Origin: Prevotella sp.
GTDB lineage: Bacteria; Bacteroidota; Bacteroidia; Bacteroidales; Bacteroidaceae
Direction: 5' to 3'
Length of the DNA: 64,000 bases
NCBI GenBank assembly: GCA_022486815.1
Contig: JAKVJW010000001.1
Location: forward strand, 62,001 to 126,000
Under the pieces are notes generated by a model. It saw nothing but the letters and a program-made list of their open reading frames with translations. It searched no databases and was not told the origin of the DNA. Shown here piece after piece: positions 54,128 to 61,992 of the stretch. The position numbers and the translations under genes are program-made. The stretch's first letter is position 1, and the number at the start of each line of letters is the position of its first letter.

Positions 54128-54294
54128 TCTGTAATGAATTATCTAAAATATACGAAAGAGGTCTTTTCTCAAAAATGTAATTAAAAGAATGAACATAAAG
54201 GCCGAATTCGTTTATTGAATTTAAAAACTACCATTGAATGATTTCTGTATTATTGAGATTATGAAATGGTAGTTAATATACAGTTGAATTAATT

Positions 54295-56610
54295 ATGAAA
54301 AGAGTATTGATAGTAGCTTTCGTTCTACTGAATACATGCTATTTGTTTTCAAAAGGTATAAAATCACCAACGGATTATGTTAATACGCTAATGGGAACAT
54401 TGTCTGATAAGTATTTATCAAATGGTAATTTGTATCCTGCAATAGGGTTGCCATGGGGGATGAATTATTGGACACCTCAAACGGGCAAAATGGGTGATGG
54501 TTGGGGATATACTTATATTTCAAATAAAATAAGGGATTTTAAACAAACACATCAACCGAGTCCATGGATAAACGATTATGGGCAGTTTTCTCTTATGCCT
54601 ATAACTGGTAAGGTTGTCTTTGATCAAAATCAGCGTGCTAGTTGGTTTTCTCATAAAACTGAAACGGCAAAGCCATATTATTATAAGGTTTATCTGGCCG
54701 ATTATGACATAACTACGGAAATAGCGCCGACAAACCGCACTGCTATTTTCCGTTTTACGTTTCCCAAAGCAGATCATTCGTATGTGGTTGTTGATGCTAT
54801 GGATAATGGTTCATACGTGAAGATTATTCCCGATGAAAATGAAATAATAGGATATTCCACAAAGAACAGTGGAGGTGTACCAGATAATTTTAAAGATTAT
54901 TTTATTATAAAGTTTGATAAGCCGTTTACATATTATGCTGCTGTAAATGATGAAAAAATAAAAGAAGGTAATACGGAGAGCAAGTGTAATCATGCAGGCG
55001 GAATAATAGGCTTTTCAACGCATAAGGGTGAACAGATCAATGCTCGGGTATCTTCGTCATTTATTAGTTTGAAGCAAGCAGAACAGAACTTGAAAGAATT
55101 AGGTGATGATGATCTTGACCAAGTTGCGATGAAAGGTAAGAAAGCGTGGAATAGCGTGTTGGGCAGGATAGAGATAAAAGATGACAATATAGACCATCTG
55201 CGTACATTTTATTCTTGCTTATACAGATGTTGTCTTTTTCCGAATGGGATTTATGAAGTTGATTCACTTCGCAATCTTATACATTATAGCCCTTTTAACG
55301 GAACAATACAAAAAGGGTATATGTTTACAAATACTGGTTTTTGGGATACATTTCGCGCGCTTCTCCCATTGTTGAATCTGGTGTATCCTTCTATAAGCAA
55401 GATGATACAAGCCGGACTGGTAAATGATTATGAAGAGAGTGGCTTCTTGCCAGAGTGGGCAAGTCCTGGACATCGTAAATGTATGATAGGCAACAATTCT
55501 GCTTCCGTTGTAGCTGATGCCTATTTAAGCGGGTTGCGTGGCTATGATATACAAGCACTTTGGAAAGCTGTAGTTCATGATGCTAATAGCGTGGATAAGG
55601 ACGTAACATCAACAGGAAGGTTGGGATATAAATACTACAACAAACTGGGATATATACCCTATGATGTAGGTATTCATGAGAATGCTGCACGAACGCTTGA
55701 ATATGCGTTTGATGATTGGTCTATTTATCAGTTGGGCAAAGCACTGAACAAGCCGAAGAAAGAAATAAAAATATATGCTAGACATGCAATGAATTACAGA
55801 AATTTATTTGATGCTGGGCATAAACTTATGCGTGGAAAGAATAAGGATGGTACATTTGAATCCCCCTTTAATCCTTTTAAATGGGGAGACGCCTTCACTG
55901 AAGGTAATAGTTGGCATTATACATGGTCTGTATTTCATGATCCTCAAGGGTTGATAGACTTGATGGGAGGCAAAGATGTCTTTAATCAAATGATGGATTC
56001 AATATTTGTTCTTCCTCCTGTGTTTGATGACAGCTATTATGGTAAGGTAATACATGAAATAAGGGAAATGCAAATAGCAGGTATGGGACAATATGCTCAT
56101 GGCAATCAGCCGATACAGCATATGCTGTATTTGTACGATTATTCTGGAGAACCCTGGAAGGGACAATATTGGATACGTGAAACAATGGATAAATTGTATT
56201 GTGCCGCCCCTGATGGTTATTGTGGAGATGAAGATACAGGACAGACTTCTGCATGGTATGTGTTTTCCGCATTAGGCTTTTATCCTGTATGTCCTGGAAG
56301 TAACCAATACGTTATTGGTACACCTTACTTTAACGAAGTGAAATTGCATTTGGAAAATGGTAATACTGTAACTATTAAAGCTAGAAACAATAATAAGATG
56401 AACCGTTATATTTGGAATATGACCATAAACGGGAAACCTTATTCAAAGAATTATCTGACGCATCAAATGTTGAATGATGGAATAGAAATCAATTACGACA
56501 TGTCGTCTCAACCGAATAAGGAGAGAGGCGTAAATGCTGATGATTTTCCGTATTCATTTTCAAATGAACTTAAACATGACTTGAAATTATATCATTATGC
56601 TGTGAAATGA
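54295..56610 (+). CDS. GH92-family enzyme with Gln at the catalytic-acid position (putative mannose-phosphate uncapping)
   Basis: A 771-residue secreted GH92 protein (calcium-dependent alpha-mannosidase family). N-terminal sandwich domain: YVNTLMGTLSDKYLSNGNLYP; catalytic barrel: FTNTGFWDTFRALLPLLNLV. The catalytic base region is YCGDEDTGQTSAWYVF with Asp645 and Asp647. The usual GNEP motif, whose Glu is the general acid, reads HGNQPIQHMLYLY with Gln605 (codon at 56107). As I recall, the Cellulosimicrobium GH92 uncapping enzyme CcMan5 has Gln there, since a phosphate leaving group needs no protonation. A phosphatase gene lies directly upstream. Activity on mannose-1-phospho-6-mannose is my inference; an inactive enzyme is the alternative. 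Confidence 0.88.
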   Translation: MKRVLIVAFVLLNTCYLFSKGIKSPTDYVNTLMGTLSDKYLSNGNLYPAIGLPWGMNYWTPQTGKMGDGWGYTYISNKIRDFKQTHQPSPWINDYGQFSLMPITGKVVFDQNQRASWFSHKTETAKPYYYKVYLADYDITTEIAPTNRTAIFRFTFPKADHSYVVVDAMDNGSYVKIIPDENEIIGYSTKNSGGVPDNFKDYFIIKFDKPFTYYAAVNDEKIKEGNTESKCNHAGGIIGFSTHKGEQINARVSSSFISLKQAEQNLKELGDDDLDQVAMKGKKAWNSVLGRIEIKDDNIDHLRTFYSCLYRCCLFPNGIYEVDSLRNLIHYSPFNGTIQKGYMFTNTGFWDTFRALLPLLNLVYPSISKMIQAGLVNDYEESGFLPEWASPGHRKCMIGNNSASVVADAYLSGLRGYDIQALWKAVVHDANSVDKDVTSTGRLGYKYYNKLGYIPYDVGIHENAARTLEYAFDDWSIYQLGKALNKPKKEIKIYARHAMNYRNLFDAGHKLMRGKNKDGTFESPFNPFKWGDAFTEGNSWHYTWSVFHDPQGLIDLMGGKDVFNQMMDSIFVLPPVFDDSYYGKVIHEIREMQIAGMGQYAHGNQPIQHMLYLYDYSGEPWKGQYWIRETMDKLYCAAPDGYCGDEDTGQTSAWYVFSALGFYPVCPGSNQYVIGTPYFNEVKLHLENGNTVTIKARNNNKMNRYIWNMTINGKPYSKNYLTHQMLNDGIEINYDMSSQPNKERGVNADDFPYSFSNELKHDLKLYHYAVK

Positions 56611-56628
56611 TGTTTTGATCTGTTTATA

Positions 56629-56662
56629 CATTACAGTAGAATGTTAGAGTTCTATTGTAATG
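56629..56662 (+). terminator. Terminator of PUL 2
   Basis: A 13-bp stem with one G-U pair, CATTACAGTAGAA (56629-56641) and TTCTATTGTAATG (56650-56662), 8-base loop, T-rich tail TTATTTTATT. It lies 18 bases after the GH92 stop. Confidence 0.78.
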
Positions 56663-57183
56663 TTATTTTATTATGAGAATAATTGTTTTATTCATTTTGT
56701 AAGCATCTCCTTCTTGCAGCCCTTTCAAAAGTAGGATAACATATTATGGAACTTTATGAGGTAATTGTGCCGATAGTTCTGTTTTTTAGAACAAACCTGA
56801 GAGATCATAGAATCGTGGATCTCGTTTAATAATAACCGGTGTCTGAACATGAACCTTATTAACAACACCCTCGGTAATGCATCTTGAACAGGGGGGTGAA
56901 TAGCGAAACAGGTGGAAGCATAAAGTTTAGCTTGAAAAAATACCACATATCAGAAAAATGGTGTATCTTTGCCTAAACAGGAAATGGGGCGAGGGCAGTT
57001 TTGATTTCTAATATTTTCCAATGAAATCAGCATGGTATCTTCTACTGTGTCTGTAAATTCTGCATCGCTTGAAAGAAAACGGCTACCTGATCTTGCTTAT
57101 GAATAGAGAAAGATTGTCTGTTGAATTTAGGTAAAGTCTTAATATTGTAATATCTGGTAAATATCAATGTAATAAGAATAATC
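56663..57183. other. PUL 2-PUL 3 spacer, no recognised gene
   Basis: About 520 bases. A leftward 73-codon frame covers part of it, but its translation matches nothing I recognise and lacks a clear upstream signal, so I leave it uncalled. Nothing resembling a regulator gene, IS end or CRISPR unit is apparent. Confidence 0.35.
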
Positions 57184-57191
57184 TAATTTTG
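57184..57191 (+). promoter_or_regulatory. Promoter -7 box TAATTTTG of PUL 3
   Basis: TAnnTTTG box 31 bases ahead of the susC ATG. No well-placed TTTG upstream. Confidence 0.45.
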
Positions 57192-57222
57192 TTTCCAAAA
57201 TACAAATCTAAAATTTCTAATT

Positions 57223-60200
57223 ATGCAAAACCTACGAAATGTAAATGGAAGAAGTATGGGACGATTGTTAGTTCTCATGTTACTTCTATTTGTTTGTACA
57301 CTGACATTTGGACAGACTAATGCTTCTGGTGTCGTAAAAGATGCTAAAGGTGAACCTCTTATCGGTGTAAGTGTTGCCGAAATGGGGACAACTAATGGTG
57401 CCATTACAAATGTCGATGGCCATTATTCTATGAATGTGAAATCTGGGGCTAAGTTAAAGTTTTCTTATGTTGGATTTTCTTCTCAAATCGTTTCTGCTTC
57501 TAAAGATGCCGTTATAATCTTAAAAGAAGACAATAAAACATTAAATGAGGTAGTTGTCGTGGGGTATGGTACAATGCGCCGCAAGGATGTAACCAGTTCT
57601 ATTACAACAATTAATGCGAAAGACATGAATGTGGGAGTATACACTTCTCCAGCAGAAATGTTGCAAGGTAAGGTTCCGGGACTAGTAGTTACGCAGAGTG
57701 ATAATCCTAATAGTTCTCCTTCTATTACTTTGCGTGGTGCGTCTACATTCCGTACCGGTGCAGCTATGGAACCTTATTATATAATAGATGGAGTTCCTGG
57801 AGTCTCTTTATCCTTGATTTCTCCTGATGATATAGAAAGTATAGATGTCCTTCGTGATGCCACGGCTACGGCTATTTATGGTTCTAAAGCGGCAAATGGT
57901 GTTATTATTGTAACTACAAAGAAAGGTAAAGCCGGGCATTCAAGTATCAGCTATAGTGGTTATGTGGCAGTGGATAACGTCGTAAAGAATTATGATGTAA
58001 TGAATGCATCTCAGTTGAAGAGCTTTGCTGCAGCGGGAGGTATCACGTTGCCTAATGATCTGGGCTATGATACAAATTGGATTGACCAGGTTCAGCGTAC
58101 TGGATTCGGTGAAAACCATAACCTGTCTATTAGTGGAGGAACTGATAAGACAACCTATAATGCCAGTATGAATTATTTTGATAAAAAAGGAGTTATACGT
58201 GGCACAGAAATGAATAGGCTTATGGGGCGTGCTTTTATTCAAAGTAAGGCATTGAAAGATCATCTTACACTCTCGTTTAATATCAATACGAGTGTGACAA
58301 ACAATCATAATGTGCCAATGGATACTCAGGGTATGAGTGTTTTGGATGCAATGTATTATTATTCGCCATTAGTACCGGTTAAGAACGATGATGGTTCCTG
58401 GTATGAAAATAGTGGTATATCCCAAAACTATAATCCTGTGGCTTTGATCAAAGAGAATATTTATGATACAGAAAGCAAGCAGTTGCAGGGTACGGCCAAA
58501 GCTTCTCTTAAACTTTTTGAGGGGTTAGTTTATAATTTGAGTCTTTCTTATCAGAATGAGCAGAATACATATAGTAATTACAATTCTACGAATTCATTGA
58601 TAGCAAATGGCATGAATGGTAAGGCGGTACGCTCTACCGTAACTAATAAAGGGAAAATACTTGAGACCTATCTTAATTATGACAAGACCTTTTCAGATAT
58701 TCATAAACTAGGTGCAATGTTTGGTTATTCTTGGGAACAGAATGATGATAATGACGGTTTCCAACTTACTACTTATGATTATTATAATGATTTCTTGACA
58801 TATCATAATATGGGTATGGCTAATAAAATAGATAAGAATGGTCTTGGAAACTGGTATTTGTCAACATTGAGGATGATTTCTTTTTATGGCCGTTTGAATT
58901 ACTCTTATAATAGTAAATATATCTTTCAAGCAACAGTACGCCGGGATGGTAGTTCTGCTTTTGGACGGAATAACCGTTGGGCAACATTCCCTTCTGTTTC
59001 TCTTGCCTGGCGTTTGTCGGATGAATCATTTATCAAAAAATTGAATATATTTGATGACTTGAAATTCCGTACAGGTTATGGCGTTAGTGGTAATTCAATG
59101 GGATTTGATGTGTTTACCGCTACTCAACTATATGGGGCCAGTAGTTGGTATAATCACGTGACACCATCAGGAACCGTAGAGCAGATACACGTATTGACTC
59201 CTATAAGTAATGCCAATCCTGATTTGAAATGGGAAAAAACGGGTATGTTCAATATTGGTGTTGACTGGTCTGTTCTTGGTGGCCGCCTTGGTGGTACAAT
59301 TGAATATTATGATAAACGAACAAAAGACCTGATTGCAAGTTATGCTGTATCTACTGCCAGATACCAATATGGTTGGCTTACGGCAAATGTGGGAGAAATC
59401 AGTAATAAGGGTGTCGAATTTACTGTCAATGCCGTTCCAATACAAACAAAGGATTTCTGGTGGAGTACTGCGCTGAATCTCTCTCATAATAAGAATCGTG
59501 TAGAGAAATTGTCGAATGCTACTTATTCAATGAAATATATGGATGAGGCTAATGTTGATGCTGCTGGTTATTCTACTACTAGTACTCAAAGGATAATGGA
59601 AGGTTCTCCTATTGGTCAATTCTATCTATGGAAGTATGCTGGTCTTAAAGATGGGGTTTCTTCTTTTTATGTTTATGGTGAAGAAAGTCTGAAGGAAATC
59701 TATAAAACTCAGATAGAGGCAGGGGCTGATCTCAGTAGTTTGGTCACGAGACAGGCTGATGGACGTTATATTGATAAATCTACAGGTAAATACGTTTCAA
59801 CAACACAACCACAAGAGACGGATCGAACAAAGGCGGGTAGTGCACAGCCTAAGCTCACCTTGGGTTGGAATAACACACTCTCTTATAAGAAATGGTCGCT
59901 TAATTTCTTTTTCCAAGGTGTATTCGGAAATAAAATATTGAATGCGACAAAAGCCTTTTTGAGTAATGTGGGTAATGTGACAGCGGGTAAGGATGTTCTT
60001 GCAGGTTTAAGTGCAGAAGCTGCTAAAGATGGGAACTATCATGCGCCTTCAGACCGCTATTTGGAGAGTGGAAGTTATTTACGCCTGTCATCACTTACTT
60101 TGGGATATGATTTTGGCAGGATAAATGATTATGTTAAGGGTTTACGTTTGTATATGACATGCAATAACGTATTTACGATTACTGGTTATGATGGAATAGA

Positions 60201-60300
60201 TCCGGAAGTTAATTTAGGTGGCATTACTCCTGGTATTGACAATAGAAATACCTACCCTCGTACACGTACATTTTTGTTAGGTGTTAATATTAATTTCTAA
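57223..60300 (+). CDS. SusC-family TonB-dependent transporter (PUL 3)
   Basis: A 1025-residue outer-membrane protein. The signal peptide ends near FGQTNA. A carboxypeptidase-like regulatory domain (GVVKDAKGEPLIGVSVAEMG) is followed by the plug (NEVVVVGYGTMRRKDVTSSI, near residue 108) and a barrel ending in LLGVNINF. No STN domain is present. SusD follows after 12 bases, so they are cotranscribed. No dedicated sigma or hybrid two-component regulator is next to it; the simple promoter box upstream suggests housekeeping-sigma transcription, or a regulator encoded elsewhere. Confidence 0.95.
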   Translation: MQNLRNVNGRSMGRLLVLMLLLFVCTLTFGQTNASGVVKDAKGEPLIGVSVAEMGTTNGAITNVDGHYSMNVKSGAKLKFSYVGFSSQIVSASKDAVIILKEDNKTLNEVVVVGYGTMRRKDVTSSITTINAKDMNVGVYTSPAEMLQGKVPGLVVTQSDNPNSSPSITLRGASTFRTGAAMEPYYIIDGVPGVSLSLISPDDIESIDVLRDATATAIYGSKAANGVIIVTTKKGKAGHSSISYSGYVAVDNVVKNYDVMNASQLKSFAAAGGITLPNDLGYDTNWIDQVQRTGFGENHNLSISGGTDKTTYNASMNYFDKKGVIRGTEMNRLMGRAFIQSKALKDHLTLSFNINTSVTNNHNVPMDTQGMSVLDAMYYYSPLVPVKNDDGSWYENSGISQNYNPVALIKENIYDTESKQLQGTAKASLKLFEGLVYNLSLSYQNEQNTYSNYNSTNSLIANGMNGKAVRSTVTNKGKILETYLNYDKTFSDIHKLGAMFGYSWEQNDDNDGFQLTTYDYYNDFLTYHNMGMANKIDKNGLGNWYLSTLRMISFYGRLNYSYNSKYIFQATVRRDGSSAFGRNNRWATFPSVSLAWRLSDESFIKKLNIFDDLKFRTGYGVSGNSMGFDVFTATQLYGASSWYNHVTPSGTVEQIHVLTPISNANPDLKWEKTGMFNIGVDWSVLGGRLGGTIEYYDKRTKDLIASYAVSTARYQYGWLTANVGEISNKGVEFTVNAVPIQTKDFWWSTALNLSHNKNRVEKLSNATYSMKYMDEANVDAAGYSTTSTQRIMEGSPIGQFYLWKYAGLKDGVSSFYVYGEESLKEIYKTQIEAGADLSSLVTRQADGRYIDKSTGKYVSTTQPQETDRTKAGSAQPKLTLGWNNTLSYKKWSLNFFFQGVFGNKILNATKAFLSNVGNVTAGKDVLAGLSAEAAKDGNYHAPSDRYLESGSYLRLSSLTLGYDFGRINDYVKGLRLYMTCNNVFTITGYDGIDPEVNLGGITPGIDNRNTYPRTRTFLLGVNINF

Positions 60301-60312
60301 AGTGATAATAAG

Positions 60313-61911
60313 ATGAAATCAAAATATTTGATAATGTCAATTGCCATGCTGTCAGTTACAGTTGGTTGTACAGACTTAAATGTAGATATAAAATCGCAGT
60401 ATACTTCATTTCCCGATAATGATAGAGCGATTGAAGCAAAGGCGGCAAGTGCATATTATTATATGCGTGGTCCCATTGGACGTAATTATAATCAAGCTCA
60501 GACACTCTCTTCTGATGAGGCGACGACTTTCTCTTTTAATGGTTCCGATTATTATGATCAGGGACAGAGAATTCATTTTGCCTTGCATAGCTGGAATGCT
60601 GATGATGCATTGATAGGTTATTATGATGACGCTGTCGCAGGTATCACTACTTGTAATAAGTTGATAACAGAATTAGGAGGAGATAATGTTAAAGCTACTG
60701 CTTCTTTACGTGCAATGCGTGCCTACTATCATTGGGTTTTGATGGATAGTTATGGTGATACACCTATTTTAGATCATTCGTTGGCAGAAACTGAAGCTGT
60801 AGATCGCTCTCCACGTGCGGATGTTGCGAAGTGGATTGAATCTGAGTTACTTGCCGTACTAGATAAATTGCCTACAAATGTTGATGCTTCTACTTATGGT
60901 AAGCCTACGCGTTGGATGGCAGAAGCATTACTTGCCAAGCTATATCTGAATTGGGCGGTATATACTTGTGGAGATGTAACAAAGTATACGCCAACAATGA
61001 CAAATGAGAAATTGAATGCTTGCGTAAAGATGTGCGATGATATCATTGCTTCTGGAAAATTTGATTTGAGTGATGATTTCCTGAAGAAGTTCTATCCTGA
61101 TAATGGTTATCAAATAAAAGATTTTATTTATGCAATGCCTTTTGATCCGGATATTGATCCTGGTATGACCTATGCTCGTTTCTGGACTCATCGTTCTGGC
61201 AATAAGACATTCTATGGCGTGGATCTTCCTAATAGTGTAGGTGGATGTATTGCCATGAATCCTGAATTTGTGGATAAATATTGCCTGAAAGGTGATGAGC
61301 GTAATGAATCATTTGTTGGAGGACCTTTATTCGTTCGTGATCCATCAACTTATAAGGCAACAACCACTCCCTGGATGATTGATGGTCAGCAGGTGACGTT
61401 GACAAAGACAATAACGTTGGATAAACTTGATGAAACTATGCCTGTAGATAATACAGCCCATGGAGGTAGATCTCAAGGTTATCGTTCTATTAAGTTTTAT
61501 ATGGATTTAAGTTTGACCAAGTCGCAGGAACGTCGTCAAGGCAATGATGTGCCGATCTTCCGTTATGCAGACATCTTGCTGGAGAAGGCTGAGGCCATTA
61601 TGCGTGGTGCTACTGCGACGAATGGTGATACGCCAGCATCTCTTATGGACCAAATCCGGGCCTATGTACATGCTCCTTCAGTGGTAGGTACTCCGACATT
61701 GAATGATCTTCTTGATGAGCGTGCTCGTGAGTTTGCTGATGAGAATTGGCGGCGTAATGATTTAATACGTTTTGGTAAGTTCGAAGATGATTGGGGGTAT
61801 AAAAATATCATTAACCCTTCAGCTAAGACACAGTTATTCCGTCGTATATTCCCTGTTCCGACGGCAACATTAAAGACTAATACCAATTGGAAGCAAAATC
61901 CTGAGTATTAA
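60313..61911 (+). CDS. SusD-family glycan-binding lipoprotein (PUL 3)
   Basis: A 532-residue lipoprotein with lipobox VTVGC (Cys19). The SusD fold is supported by LRAMRAYYHWVLMDSYGDTPI and the C-terminal LDERAREFADENWRRNDLIRFG. The gene starts 12 bases after the susC stop. It would bind and pass mannose-containing oligosaccharides, judging only by the GH92 gene that follows the terminator. Length is typical. Confidence 0.94.
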   Translation: MKSKYLIMSIAMLSVTVGCTDLNVDIKSQYTSFPDNDRAIEAKAASAYYYMRGPIGRNYNQAQTLSSDEATTFSFNGSDYYDQGQRIHFALHSWNADDALIGYYDDAVAGITTCNKLITELGGDNVKATASLRAMRAYYHWVLMDSYGDTPILDHSLAETEAVDRSPRADVAKWIESELLAVLDKLPTNVDASTYGKPTRWMAEALLAKLYLNWAVYTCGDVTKYTPTMTNEKLNACVKMCDDIIASGKFDLSDDFLKKFYPDNGYQIKDFIYAMPFDPDIDPGMTYARFWTHRSGNKTFYGVDLPNSVGGCIAMNPEFVDKYCLKGDERNESFVGGPLFVRDPSTYKATTTPWMIDGQQVTLTKTITLDKLDETMPVDNTAHGGRSQGYRSIKFYMDLSLTKSQERRQGNDVPIFRYADILLEKAEAIMRGATATNGDTPASLMDQIRAYVHAPSVVGTPTLNDLLDERAREFADENWRRNDLIRFGKFEDDWGYKNIINPSAKTQLFRRIFPVPTATLKTNTNWKQNPEY

Positions 61912-61928
61912 GGCATAGAAAAGTAAGT

Positions 61929-61955
61929 GTGAAGGCAGAGAAACCCTGTCTTCAC
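61929..61955 (+). terminator. Strong terminator or attenuator after the PUL 3 susD
   Basis: A 10-bp stem with one G-U pair, GTGAAGGCAG (61929-61938) and CTGTCTTCAC (61946-61955), followed by a run of T. It separates susCD from the GH92 gene 38 bases later. Confidence 0.85.
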
Positions 61956-61992
61956 TTTTTTGTTTTATATGAAATCATGAAAAATTCCTGTT

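Noticed and set aside
56725..56946. Leftward 73-codon reading frame in the PUL 2-PUL 3 spacer
   Set aside because: Translation resembles no family I know and there is no supporting start signal or neighbour logic.
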